A DNA stretch of 64,000 nucleotides from Bacillota bacterium (lineage in GTDB: Bacteria > Bacillota > Clostridia > Oscillospirales > Acutalibacteraceae): the NCBI GenBank assembly GCA_023418995.1, contig JAEZYP010000060.1:1-64000 (forward strand). Reading direction: 5' to 3'. The notes under the pieces were generated by a model that saw only the letters and a program-made list of their open reading frames with translations, ran no database searches and was not told where the DNA came from. The position numbers and the translations under genes were made by a program. The first letter of the stretch is position 1. Each line of letters begins with the position of its first letter. Shown here one piece after another: positions 41,862 to 50,499 of this stretch.

Positions 41862-43418
41862 TTATTTCTTTGCCGCTTTCCAAGCGTCATACTCACTCTG
41901 CATAGTCTTAAGGAGCTTATCAACGCCGGCTGCCTTATACTTAGCATCCATTTGCTTAACAGTAGCGTCAACATCCTTTGCCTGACCCATGAACAATCCT
42001 TTGTAGTATTCCTGTGTTACAGCTTTGGTGTTCGCAGTAACGGTCTGAATGGCTGTATCCTGATTGGTGAAGATGAAGCCATAGCTCTGAAGCGGTTTCA
42101 AGCTGCTATCCAGCTTCTTCCACTGATCATACTTATCGCTAGCCTCGTTTGCAAGGAGATATGTCTTAGTCTGGTCGCCCCATCTCCAGCCATTACCGGA
42201 AGCATAACCGGAGCCCTTGGTCAATGTGATCTTGCCATCGGAACCCTTCGTGTAATCTTTGCCTTCCTCACCGTATACTAACAGATTGAGGAGGTTTGCA
42301 TCCGTGTAAAGGAGGTTAATGAACTGCATAGCCTCATCTTTATGCTTGCTCTGTTTCGGAATAGCAAGCATGGAACCGGTCGTTTCACGGTTTGTGATGT
42401 GAGGCGCAGTAACATCTGCCTGAACCCAATCAACACCGGTGCTGGCGGACATTTCGCCGTCTTTGCCAGGCTTCAACTGAGACACAGCTGCAAAATATTT
42501 GCCTGTCTGCATTTCATTGGTAAGTCCAGGAGATGTGATGGCATCTGCTTTGATGTACTTCTTAGCCAGATAGGTTTTCATGTTCTTATAGAATTCTACC
42601 ATCTCAGGAGTGACATACTGATTGACAATGGTAGATTTGCTGGGATCTTCTGACGGATAGAATGCGCCGGGCACGTCATCGTCGCTTACGTTATCCCAGT
42701 CAAGGAATTTGACGCCAGGAACGTCCATTTGTGCAACAGCAAGCGGAGTAATGCCAGGCTCGTTCTTTAAAATCTTATCAAGCCAAGGCTCCAAGTCCTT
42801 TTCAGACTTGATGGATTTAACATCAATCTTGTACTTTTCAACAAGATCTTTTTTGAGTAAATAGCCCCAGTTATGGAACTTCTCTTTGTTGGTCGGGAGT
42901 GCATAAGTTTTTCCGTTAATTTGGGAAGCTTTAATGAACTGATCGCCAAGAAGCTTTTGAATTTCCGGATACTTTTCAAGATAGGGCCCCAAATCCTCAA
43001 AGTTGCCCGCAAGTGCGTTCTGCTTGACATTCGCAATCCAGTTTCCGGTAAAGACAACATCCAGGCTTTGACCGGTGCTCAATGCATTGTTGACCTTCTG
43101 GGTCATGTCGTCGCCCCAGCCAAGCTCCTGATAGTCGATCTGGATATTGGACTTGAGGGTCTCCTTCAGATACTTGTTGATTGCGTCAACAACTCTGGCC
43201 TGCTGATCCTGTGCGGTACCGCAGGTCCAGAATGTAAGTTTAACCTCTTCCTTCGGTGCCTCACTGGCAGCTGCACTTGATGCTTCTGCCGTGCTTGCCG
43301 CAGAAGCTGGTGTTGCCGCATTGCTTGCTGCCGGTGTATTACCGCAGCCAGCAAGAGCTGCTGACGCGACCATGCACAGTGCAAGAACTAAACTTACGCT
43401 TTTCCTTACGCTTTTCAT
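41862..43418 (-). CDS. Sugar-binding lipoprotein of an ABC importer
   Basis: The 518-residue protein starts behind CAGGAGGTTATTG. It has a lipoprotein signal with the lipobox ALAGC near residue 24, then a Ser/Ala-rich linker, and then a family-1-type solute-binding fold (VKLTFWTCGTAQDQQARVV and SMLAIPKQSKHKDEAMQFINLL). Its length above 500 residues is typical of the LplA/YtcQ group for oligosaccharides. It is anchored outside the membrane and delivers its sugar to the two permeases encoded upstream. GH1 and GH94 next door point to cellobiose or cello-oligosaccharides. No ATPase gene is in the cluster. Confidence 0.93.
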   Translation of the reverse strand: MKSVRKSVSLVLALCMVASAALAGCGNTPAASNAATPASAASTAEASSAAASEAPKEEVKLTFWTCGTAQDQQARVVDAINKYLKETLKSNIQIDYQELGWGDDMTQKVNNALSTGQSLDVVFTGNWIANVKQNALAGNFEDLGPYLEKYPEIQKLLGDQFIKASQINGKTYALPTNKEKFHNWGYLLKKDLVEKYKIDVKSIKSEKDLEPWLDKILKNEPGITPLAVAQMDVPGVKFLDWDNVSDDDVPGAFYPSEDPSKSTIVNQYVTPEMVEFYKNMKTYLAKKYIKADAITSPGLTNEMQTGKYFAAVSQLKPGKDGEMSASTGVDWVQADVTAPHITNRETTGSMLAIPKQSKHKDEAMQFINLLYTDANLLNLLVYGEEGKDYTKGSDGKITLTKGSGYASGNGWRWGDQTKTYLLANEASDKYDQWKKLDSSLKPLQSYGFIFTNQDTAIQTVTANTKAVTQEYYKGLFMGQAKDVDATVKQMDAKYKAAGVDKLLKTMQSEYDAWKAAKK

Positions 43419-43468
43419 TTCAATAACCTCCTGAAAATTTTATTTGAAAACCAGACAAATATCCGGCT

Positions 43469-44380
43469 TCAGCCCTTTACAGCGCCTATGGTAAGACCTT
43501 TGATAAAATATCTTTGGAAATAGGGATACGCAAAAATGATTGGCCCGATGGAAAGCACCGCGATTGCCATTCTGGCACCCTCGCTCGGTAGGGCATTGCC
43601 AACCCCGCCGGCTGAGCTTGCATTTGACAGGAATTGAATATTCATCAATGTCTGATACATCAAGTATTGAATATTGTAATTCTCCTTGTTGGTGATAAAG
43701 ATAAGCGGCAGGTACCAGTCGTTCCAGTAACCAAGCAATACAAACAACCCAATTGTCGCAAGACCTGCTTTACATAAAGGAAACACGATGGAAAAGAACG
43801 TTCTGAATTCACCCGCTCCATCGATCTTTGCCGACTCAATGATAGATTCCGGGATGGACTGCTTCATAAAGGTTCGCAAAATGATTACATACCATGCGTT
43901 GATTAAGTAGGGAACAATTAAAACCGCAATTGTATTGTCAATTTTAACCAATTGAGAATAAACCATAACCCAAGGAACCAGACCGCCGCCAAAAATCATT
44001 GTGAAGTAAGCAATAAAGGAAAACTGCTTCTTTAGTTTGAAATTGCTGCGGGAAAGCGGGTATGCATAAAGGGACATCACCAAAAGTCCGAAAAATGTTC
44101 CTACAAGCGTAACAAAAATAGAAACGCCGTAAGCATGCAGAATTGAACCGCCGCCCTTAACCAAATAGGTATAAGCCTCTGTACTCCATTTCGCGGGGAA
44201 GAAGCTGTAACCGTTTGCATAAATCGTCTGCTCATCCGTGAAGGAAATAATAGTTACCAAAACAAGCGGAGCCATGCAAATAACTACATACAGAAAAAAC
44301 AAAACATTTATTAAAATATTGCTTTGCAAGGATATTTTATTGAACCGAAACTTATCGGTTTTGACTGCTGCCGATGCCAT
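43469..44380 (-). CDS. ABC sugar permease (YtcP/LplC type)
   Basis: The 303-residue protein starts at ATG 44380, 9 bases after AAGGAGG, rather than at the GTG 6 bp earlier. It has six membrane helices and the EAA loop (IPESIIESAKIDGAGEFRTF) that docks to the ATPase. It forms the channel with the LplB-type permease. It lies 17 bp after that gene and 50 bp before the binding-protein gene, so the three are one operon. Confidence 0.93.
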   Translation of the reverse strand: MASAAVKTDKFRFNKISLQSNILINVLFFLYVVICMAPLVLVTIISFTDEQTIYANGYSFFPAKWSTEAYTYLVKGGGSILHAYGVSIFVTLVGTFFGLLVMSLYAYPLSRSNFKLKKQFSFIAYFTMIFGGGLVPWVMVYSQLVKIDNTIAVLIVPYLINAWYVIILRTFMKQSIPESIIESAKIDGAGEFRTFFSIVFPLCKAGLATIGLFVLLGYWNDWYLPLIFITNKENYNIQYLMYQTLMNIQFLSNASSAGGVGNALPSEGARMAIAVLSIGPIIFAYPYFQRYFIKGLTIGAVKG

Positions 44381-44397
44381 ACACAAACGCCTCCTTC

Positions 44398-45381
44398 TTA
44401 AAATAACGCACTGTCACTGTCGATTTTTCTCACGATAAAGTTTGCGGTGAATACCGTGATACAACCGATAACAGCCTGATACAGGCCGGCGGCCGCGGTC
44501 ATGCTGGGATTGGCGCTGTTGCGCATCATCAGGTAAACCAACGTATCAATAACATTCGTTACCGGATAGAGAACACCCATGTTGCGGGGTACATTAAAGA
44601 ACAGACCGAAATCCGAGTTGAAAATTCTGCCGACTGCCAAAAGCGATGTGATAACGATAACCGTTTTAAGCATTGGAAGCGTTATGTAACGAATCTGCTG
44701 CCATTTTGAAGCACCATCCAGGGTAGCCGCTTCGTAATAATCATCGCTGATACCGGAAATCGAAGCAAGATAAATTACAATGTTATAGCCGGTATACTTC
44801 CATAGATGAAAGAACACCAAAACAATCGGCCAAGCGGCAAGCTCCGTATACCAGTTGACACTATCCAGACCCAGAGGAGCTAAAATAGCTCGGTTAATTA
44901 ACCCGTTTTCAAAGCTCAGCAAAGAAAGTGCCAGATAGCTGATAACGATCCATGATAAGAAATACGGCAAAAAGATTGCACTCTGAAAGAACTTGGACAG
45001 CTTCTTCTGCCACAGCTCCGTTAAGCCAATTGCCATTGCTACAGGAACAATAACATCCAGAATGATAAAGGCAAGGTTATACAAAATGGTATTTCTTGTA
45101 GCGTCATAGATATTAGGCGATGCAAATAAAAACTGAAAATTGTCAAAACCAACGAACTGACTGCTCATTAGGCTGACAATAAAATTGTCTTTGAAACGAT
45201 ACTGTTCAAACGACATGACCACGCCGATCATTGGAATGTAGTTGTTAACAAATAAAATAATCAAACCTGGTAGCAGCATTATGAGAAACGGACCGTTACT
45301 CCTCAGCCCCTTCATAAATTTGCTTTTTGATTTTGGTTTTACATGATCTGTTTTATTAAGCTTTGCAACCGATGCATCCAA
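44398..45381 (-). CDS. ABC sugar permease (LplB type)
   Basis: The 327-residue protein has six membrane helices and the EAA motif (DDYYEAATLDGASKWQQIRY). FLIMLLPGLIILFVNNYIPM is the first membrane helix of the LplB/YteP group. It starts behind AGGAGGAGGTAATAA, a strong site. The missing ATP-binding subunit is expected to be a shared MsmK-like ATPase encoded elsewhere, as usual for this transporter type. Confidence 0.93.
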   Translation of the reverse strand: MDASVAKLNKTDHVKPKSKSKFMKGLRSNGPFLIMLLPGLIILFVNNYIPMIGVVMSFEQYRFKDNFIVSLMSSQFVGFDNFQFLFASPNIYDATRNTILYNLAFIILDVIVPVAMAIGLTELWQKKLSKFFQSAIFLPYFLSWIVISYLALSLLSFENGLINRAILAPLGLDSVNWYTELAAWPIVLVFFHLWKYTGYNIVIYLASISGISDDYYEAATLDGASKWQQIRYITLPMLKTVIVITSLLAVGRIFNSDFGLFFNVPRNMGVLYPVTNVIDTLVYLMMRNSANPSMTAAAGLYQAVIGCITVFTANFIVRKIDSDSALF

Positions 45382-45426
45382 AATTATTACCTCCTCCTAA
45401 AATCAAAACAGACTTCTCCTCCTACC

Positions 45427-45476
45427 TTTTAGCGTTCCATCGCTAAAATATATCAATGCTGTTCAGCATTTGATAT
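45427..45476. promoter_or_regulatory. Two inverted repeats between the lacI-type gene and the ABC operon
   Basis: TTTTAGCG and CGCTAAAA face each other across TTCCAT (45427-45448, perfect). Next to it ATATCAATGCTG and CAGCATTTGATAT form an imperfect hairpin (45450-45476) that overlaps the stop codon of the regulator gene. They may be an operator and a weak terminator, or parts of one attenuating structure. Confidence 0.5.
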
Positions 45477-46495
45477 CACCCATAAACTCTCCCTACAGAC
45501 TGTCCCTCAATCAGTTTCCCCGCAACAATCACATTTTCGGTTATTGTTGTGAGCGGATTTTCAATCTGGTCAATTAACCTGCGTGCTGCTTCACGCCCCA
45601 GCATTTCCGTATTCTGCTTTAAAGTGGTAAGCCTCGGCTTCAAGACCTGCGAAAGTGAAATTCCATCATATCCCGCTATGGAAATATCTTCCGGAATACG
45701 AAGCCCGAAAGACTCAATCGCTTCTATTCCTCCAAGAGACGAGTAATCGTCCGGCATAATGATGCAGGTCGGGCGATCTGATAAACTCAGCAGCTCACTT
45801 ACACATTTTTTTGTTCTTGTAACATCCTGGAACGCAGAACCCACCAGATACTCCGCAGGTACCTGCAGCCCCAAATTCATCATGGTTCTGCAAAAGCTGG
45901 TGATACGCTGTTCGCTTACGGCGGATTTCTCGCCGTGAACATATGCGATTTTTCGGTGACCCATACTATATATGTATTGAACAAGATCATACATGCCCTG
46001 TATGTTTGTAGAATTAATACTGGTGTGGTTGTTAAAAAGATGATCAATTGTGACAACCGGGAGACTGCTGTTAATAAGCTCAATAACCTGTGGCTGCTGG
46101 AAGTCAATGCAGGCAATGCAAACCCCGTCAAAATTCCGGTATCTGCAATGCTCTAGAAAAGTCAGCTGTCTGTGTCCGATATTAATATTATGATTAATAA
46201 ACGTAATGTCGTATCCGCGCTTTTCCGCTTCTACCTTAAAGCTGTCCAACACTGCGGCAAAATAAGTATGCTTCAATCCGCTCTTGGCATCATCCACAAA
46301 CAGCATTCCAAGATTGAATGTTCGGTTTGTTTTCAATGCCCGCGCGTTTGAATTTGGAAAATAGCCGTAATCCTCCGCCGCCTTCAGCACCCGTTCTCTG
46401 GTCTTCTGGCTGACGTCGCTGTAACTGTTGAGCGCTTTGCTTACTGTTGAAACAGATAGTCCGCATTTAGTCGCAATATCTTTTATATTTGCCAC
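45476..46495 (-). CDS. LacI-family repressor of the cellobiose cluster
   Basis: The 339-residue protein starts at GTG 46495 (GGGGGTGG 8 bases upstream), giving the usual start ANIKDIATKCGLSVSTVSKAL of the LacI HTH. The TTG 3 bp earlier is less likely. The hinge helix is SNARALKTNRT. The sugar-binding domain resembles periplasmic binding proteins (GMLFVDDAKSGLKHTYF, IMPDDYSSLGGIEAIESFGL). Matching AAA(A/C)CGTTTTCG sites lie beside its own promoter and before the GH94 gene, so it is probably an autoregulated repressor released by a sugar. Confidence 0.9.
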   Translation of the reverse strand: MANIKDIATKCGLSVSTVSKALNSYSDVSQKTRERVLKAAEDYGYFPNSNARALKTNRTFNLGMLFVDDAKSGLKHTYFAAVLDSFKVEAEKRGYDITFINHNINIGHRQLTFLEHCRYRNFDGVCIACIDFQQPQVIELINSSLPVVTIDHLFNNHTSINSTNIQGMYDLVQYIYSMGHRKIAYVHGEKSAVSEQRITSFCRTMMNLGLQVPAEYLVGSAFQDVTRTKKCVSELLSLSDRPTCIIMPDDYSSLGGIEAIESFGLRIPEDISIAGYDGISLSQVLKPRLTTLKQNTEMLGREAARRLIDQIENPLTTITENVIVAGKLIEGQSVGRVYG

Positions 46496-46520
46496 CAAAC
46501 CACCCCCGCTTCAACTTCTC

Positions 46521-46534
46521 TAAACCGTTTTCGT
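46521..46534. promoter_or_regulatory. LacI-type operator beside the regulator promoter
   Basis: TAAACCGTTTTCGT lies immediately downstream of the -10 of the regulator promoter. It matches the site at 46893 in 11 of 12 core bases. Confidence 0.7.
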
Positions 46535-46540
46535 GTTTTT

Positions 46541-46569
46541 AGTATAATCTGAATTCCACAATTTTGCAA
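46541..46569 (-). promoter_or_regulatory. Promoter of the LacI-family gene
   Basis: On the minus strand TTGCAA (46569-46564), a 17-bp spacer and TATACT (46546-46541). The operator lies between this promoter and the gene. Confidence 0.75.
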
Positions 46570-46820
46570 GTACTTTTTTTGAATTAATATTTAAATTTAT
46601 CTAATTGCATGAAATTTTCTATAAATTTTTTACTCTTTTACTATTATTATTCTCCATTAAATATATTAATTATAATTGTTTTCGAAATACACCGAAATTT
46701 TATTTCTGACCTTGAGCGAGATTATACAAACGCCTAAAAAACACAAAAATAGACAATTTATGCAACATCGCTGTTATAACTTAGATATGCTTGTGTAAAC
46801 ATACAAATATTAAAAACATC
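46570..46820. other. AT-rich divergent control region, no gene seen
   Basis: The stretch between the LacI-family promoter and the GH94 promoter is very AT-rich. A weaker operator-like TTGTTTTCGAAATA lies near 46678. No open frame with a ribosome binding site was found. Confidence 0.4.
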
Positions 46821-46847
46821 TTGATTTTATTTTGAATTCCATATACT
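46821..46847 (+). promoter_or_regulatory. Promoter of the GH94 gene
   Basis: TTGATT (46821-46826) and TATACT (46842-46847) are 15 bp apart; shifting the -35 to TCTTGA gives 17. The transcript would start near 46854, 40 bp before the operator. Confidence 0.55.
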
Positions 46848-46892
46848 ATTAGAATTAGGTTCAACAGGCATCCCCTTTGCAGTTTTTTTACT

Positions 46893-46907
46893 AAAACGTT
46901 TTCGTAA
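46893..46907. promoter_or_regulatory. LacI-type operator before the GH94 gene
   Basis: TAAAACGTTTTCGTA contains the palindromic core AAAACGTTTT. Its place downstream of the promoter suits a roadblock repressor site. Confidence 0.75.
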
Positions 46908-46944
46908 ATCTGTGTGCATGAGCCCACAATAGGAGGACTAATCT

Positions 46945-49380
46945 ATGTTATTTGGACATTTTGACGACGTGCAGAAAGAGTACGTTATCACGCGGCCGGA
47001 TACTCCATATCCTTGGATTAACTATTTAGGCAGCGAGAACTTTTTTTCTTTGATTTCCAACACTTCCGGCGGATACTGTTTTTATAAAGATGCCCGTTTG
47101 CTTCGACTGACGCGTTATCGCTATAATAATGTTCCAACCGATGCCGGTGGCCGCTATTTTTACATAAATGACGGCTCAGACGTCTGGAACCCGGGCTGGG
47201 CGCCGGCAAAAACAAAGCTCGACAGCTATGAGTGCCGCCATGGATTGGGCTACAGTATTTTTGATTCGAGCAAGAACGGTATTCAAGCCACACAAACTTC
47301 CTTTGTACCGATCGGGGCGACCTGTGAAGTACATCGCCTTAACTTAAAAAACACCAGCGGCAGCGAAAAAACATTTAAGGTCTTTTCTTTTGTTGAGTTC
47401 TGTCTTTGGAACGCCTACGACGATATGACAAACTTCCAGAGAAATTACAGCCTCGGTGAGGTTGAAGTGGTTGGAAGCGCTATCTATCACAAGTCGGAAT
47501 ATCGCGAGCGCCGCAACCATTACGCGGTTTTCAGTGTAAACGCGCCAATCACTGGATTCGACACAGACCGTGAGACCTTCCTCGGACTATATAATGGTTT
47601 CGACAAGCCGGACGTAGTTCTTGAGGGAAAAGCGCACGATTCCGTCGCCAGCGGCTGGGCGCCGATCGGTTCGCATTATATTGAAGTAACCCTTGCACCG
47701 AATGAGGAAAAGAGCTTTATCTATCTTTTAGGCTACTGTGAAAACCCGGACGACCAGAAATGGGAAGCCCCTAATGTAATCAACAAGGCCCCGGCCAAAA
47801 AGCTTCTTGACGCATTTGCCACCGACGAGCAGTTTGACAAGGCTTTGATTCAATTAAAAGAACACTGGACCAACCTGCTTTCTACCTACAGCATGAGCAG
47901 TAAGGACGAAAAGCTGAACCGTATGGTCAATATCTGGAACCAGTATCAGTGCATGGTTACCTTTAATATGTCCCGCTCCGCCTCCTACTTTGAATCCGGC
48001 ATCGGCAGAGGAATGGGCTTTCGTGATTCCACACAGGACCTTCTCGGTTTTGTGCATCTGATTCCTTCCCGTGCGCGCGAGCGCATTTTGGAAATTGCCG
48101 CGACACAGATGGAAGACGGCAGCGCGTATCATCAGTACCAACCGCTTACCAAGAGAGGAAACCTTGATGTCGGCAGCGGCTTTAACGATGATCCGCTTTG
48201 GCTGATTTTCGGCGTATCCGCGTACATAAAGGAAACGGGAGACTGGTCCATTCTTGAGGAAAAAATTCCTTTTGATAATGATGATTCCAAAGCGGACACC
48301 ATGCTGGTTCATCTGAAGCGTTCCTTCGATCATGTTCTGAACCACCTCGGTCCTCACAAGCTGCCGCTGATCGGACGAGCGGACTGGAACGACTGCCTGA
48401 ACCTGAACTGCTTCTCCAAAACACCGGGCGAATCCTTCCAGACCTGTGCAAACTTTGAAAGCGGCATTGCGGAGTCTGTATTTATCGCGGGAATGTTCGT
48501 CGCGATCGGTCCTGCCTATGCGGAAATCTTCCGCCATTCCGGCAATAACGCGGAAGCCGGACGTGCAGAAAGCGAAGTACAGAATATGTATGACGCCGTA
48601 TTAAAGAGCGGTTGGGACGGCGAGTGGTTTATTCGCGCCTATGACGCCTTTGGCGAAAAGGTCGGCAGCAACGAGTGCGAGGAAGGTAAAATCTTCATCG
48701 AGCCGCAGGGCTTCTGCGTTATGGCCGGTATCGGGGTAAAGGAAGGCCTTGCCGAACGTGCGCTTGATTCCGTGAAAGAACGTCTCGATACCAAATACGG
48801 TATCGTTCTGAATGCCCCCTGCTATACTACCTATCACCTCAACCTTGGTGAAATCTCCTCCTATCCTCCGGGATACAAGGAGAACGGCGGCATCTTCTGC
48901 CACAACAACCCGTGGATATCTATTGCGGAGACCATGATCGGGCGCGGCGACAGGGCGTTTGAGGTTTACAGAAAAACCTGCCCCGCATATCTGGAGGATA
49001 TCAGCGAGATACACCGCACCGAGCCCTATGTCTACTCCCAAATGATTGCAGGCAACGAAGCGCCGAGACACGGTGAGGCGAAAAACTCCTGGCTTACCGG
49101 CACCGCAGCGTGGACCTTCTATAATGTATCACAATTTATCCTTGGCATTCGTCCGCAGTTCAACGGCCTTGAAGTTGATCCGTGCATCCCGAAAGAGTTC
49201 AGCGGGTTTACGGTAAAGCGCAAATACTGCGACGCAACTTATGTGATTGAGGTTGACAATACCGCGGGCGTTCAGAAGGGTGTCAAGAGCATGACACTGG
49301 ACGGCAAGCCGGTTGAAGGAAATATCCTACCCATCTTAAAAGACGGAAAAGAGCATTCTGTTCACGTCTGCATGGGTTAA
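46945..49380 (+). CDS. cbpA: Cellobiose phosphorylase-like enzyme, GH94
   Basis: The 811-residue length equals that of known cellobiose phosphorylases. The start follows ATAGGAGGAC. The N-terminal beta-sandwich begins MLFGHFDDVQKEYVITRPDT. The (alpha/alpha)6 catalytic domain carries the general-acid Asp in GRADWNDCLN, with further active-site segments GMGFRDSTQD, LDVGSGFNDDPLW, and ENGGIFCHNNPW. It would split cellobiose with phosphate into glucose-1-P and glucose in the cytosol, saving ATP. Cellodextrin or another beta-glucoside phosphorylase is possible. It is divergent from the LacI-type gene and shares its operator. Confidence 0.9.
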   Translation: MLFGHFDDVQKEYVITRPDTPYPWINYLGSENFFSLISNTSGGYCFYKDARLLRLTRYRYNNVPTDAGGRYFYINDGSDVWNPGWAPAKTKLDSYECRHGLGYSIFDSSKNGIQATQTSFVPIGATCEVHRLNLKNTSGSEKTFKVFSFVEFCLWNAYDDMTNFQRNYSLGEVEVVGSAIYHKSEYRERRNHYAVFSVNAPITGFDTDRETFLGLYNGFDKPDVVLEGKAHDSVASGWAPIGSHYIEVTLAPNEEKSFIYLLGYCENPDDQKWEAPNVINKAPAKKLLDAFATDEQFDKALIQLKEHWTNLLSTYSMSSKDEKLNRMVNIWNQYQCMVTFNMSRSASYFESGIGRGMGFRDSTQDLLGFVHLIPSRARERILEIAATQMEDGSAYHQYQPLTKRGNLDVGSGFNDDPLWLIFGVSAYIKETGDWSILEEKIPFDNDDSKADTMLVHLKRSFDHVLNHLGPHKLPLIGRADWNDCLNLNCFSKTPGESFQTCANFESGIAESVFIAGMFVAIGPAYAEIFRHSGNNAEAGRAESEVQNMYDAVLKSGWDGEWFIRAYDAFGEKVGSNECEEGKIFIEPQGFCVMAGIGVKEGLAERALDSVKERLDTKYGIVLNAPCYTTYHLNLGEISSYPPGYKENGGIFCHNNPWISIAETMIGRGDRAFEVYRKTCPAYLEDISEIHRTEPYVYSQMIAGNEAPRHGEAKNSWLTGTAAWTFYNVSQFILGIRPQFNGLEVDPCIPKEFSGFTVKRKYCDATYVIEVDNTAGVQKGVKSMTLDGKPVEGNILPILKDGKEHSVHVCMG

Positions 49381-49395
49381 TCAACTAAATATCTT

Positions 49396-49427
49396 AAAGC
49401 GGAACGGATTTTCCCGTTCCGCTTTTC
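49396..49427 (+). terminator. Terminator after the GH94 gene
   Basis: AAAGCGGAACGG and CCGTTCCGCTTTT pair and are followed by a short T run. Confidence 0.88.
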
Positions 49428-49487
49428 TTATAGCCAAAACAGTATAACCCTGTATCGTTGGACGCAATTTGATTATACATAATACAC

Positions 49488-49516
49488 TTGACATTTTTGC
49501 GAAATACAGATATTAT
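49488..49516 (+). promoter_or_regulatory. Promoter of the DUF6530/GIY-YIG pair
   Basis: TTGACA (49488-49493), a 17-bp spacer and TATTAT (49511-49516). Confidence 0.75.
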
Positions 49517-49517
49517 A

Positions 49518-49548
49518 TTAGTAATTTACTAAATCACTAATTTACTAA
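49518..49548. promoter_or_regulatory. Tandem TTAGTAA-type operator
   Basis: TTAGTAATTTACTAA (49518-49532) is a perfect palindrome around one central base. ACTAATTTACTAA at 49536-49548 repeats its right half. It covers the transcription start and should bind a MarR- or TetR-like dimer. Confidence 0.6.
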
Positions 49549-49561
49549 TGGATGTGAAGCA

Positions 49562-50041
49562 ATGAAAATACCAACCACGCTCAAACACAAACCCGTCATT
49601 ATTTCGGATAATTATGAAAATATTGATGGGCGTTCCGCGTATCATTCGGATGCCAAAGGGCTGTCTCTTGGTCTGGCACAATGGAATGACCGCGGTAAGG
49701 TAGATATTTCCGCAAAAGTTTGGCGCTATACGGGAGAAAAATGGTCCCGACAGTCTGAGGAGCTTCCCCTCCACCGCGTAATTGACCTTGCAATATTAAT
49801 TTGCAGGGCAAAACAGCATTTCAAGGAAGCCTACCGATTGGAAAAACTGTATGACCCGGAGCATACGATGATCGACCGGATTGGCCTGCAGGGAGATGCC
49901 ATGACTGTATCCGTCTGTACCGATAACCCGATGATTGACGAAGATATCCGGCTGTTTTCTCAGGCTTTGAGCGATGATGATGAACTGATCAGTGAACGGT
50001 TAAAAACACTTTCACGTCTATTGACGGAATTAGGCTACTAA
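49562..50041 (+). CDS. DUF6530 family protein
   Basis: The 159-residue protein starts behind GGATGTGAAGC. The N-terminal part (HKPVIISDNYENIDGRSAYH, SLGLAQWNDRGKVDISAKVW, RYTGEKWSRQSEELPLHRV) is very typical of DUF6530, and a helical C-terminal half follows. The family is found in Firmicutes and has no known function; no catalytic motif is visible. It forms a two-gene unit with the GIY-YIG-like gene 15 bp downstream, under a promoter covered by palindromes. Confidence 0.8.
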   Translation: MKIPTTLKHKPVIISDNYENIDGRSAYHSDAKGLSLGLAQWNDRGKVDISAKVWRYTGEKWSRQSEELPLHRVIDLAILICRAKQHFKEAYRLEKLYDPEHTMIDRIGLQGDAMTVSVCTDNPMIDEDIRLFSQALSDDDELISERLKTLSRLLTELGY

Positions 50042-50056
50042 GACGAAGGAGTTATC

Positions 50057-50401
50057 ATGGAAAAGCAAAGCAAAAAGGAACAAATCCTGCAATATAAGGA
50101 AAGAAAAGTAGTCGGCGGAGTTTATGCAATCAAAAATAATGAAAACGGAAAGATGCTGCTCCAATCCACTGCCGATTTACACGGGATCCGCAGCCGGTTT
50201 GAATTTTCCCTGAAAACCGGCTCCTGCATTCATACGAAGCTGCAAAACGATTGGAACAAATTCGGATGTGGTGCATTTCGCCTTGAAATACTGGAGGAAC
50301 TGGAAAAGAAGGAAGATCAGTCTTCCAGAGAATTTTTAGAAGACGTAAAGACGCTGGAGGATTTATGGCGGGAGAAATTTGAATCAAACCAATTATATTA
50401 A
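50057..50401 (+). CDS. GIY-YIG nuclease-like protein
   Basis: The 114-residue protein starts behind GACGAAGGAG. The GIY-type strand is seen as GGVYAIKNNENGKMLL near residue 20. The second (YIG) element seems to be replaced by KMLLQSTADL. Basic residues follow (GIRSRFEFSL) with a conserved-looking LQNDWNKFGCGAFRLEILEE. The fold matches small GIY-YIG proteins of Firmicutes, but the lost YIG makes nuclease activity uncertain. It is co-transcribed with the DUF6530 gene and ends at a terminator. Confidence 0.75.
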   Translation: MEKQSKKEQILQYKERKVVGGVYAIKNNENGKMLLQSTADLHGIRSRFEFSLKTGSCIHTKLQNDWNKFGCGAFRLEILEELEKKEDQSSREFLEDVKTLEDLWREKFESNQLY

Positions 50402-50406
50402 TCCAT

Positions 50407-50443
50407 AAACAGAGAAATGAAAGCTTTTCATCTCTCTGTTTTT
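50407..50443 (+). terminator. Terminator after the GIY-YIG gene
   Basis: AAACAGAGAAATGAAAGC and its near complement form a long stem followed by TTTTTATTTT. Confidence 0.88.
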
Positions 50444-50499
50444 ATTTTGATAATTATGGTAAAATACTATCGTAATCAGCTTGCTGAAGGAGGAAAAAA

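Noticed and set aside
46683..46690. Third LacI operator at TTGTTTTCGAAATA
   Set aside because: It shares only part of the core with the two good sites and lies away from both promoters, so it is not called as a feature of its own.
47854..48537. 227-codon open frame antisense to the GH94 gene
   Set aside because: It overlaps the catalytic part of the phosphorylase and has no start signal.
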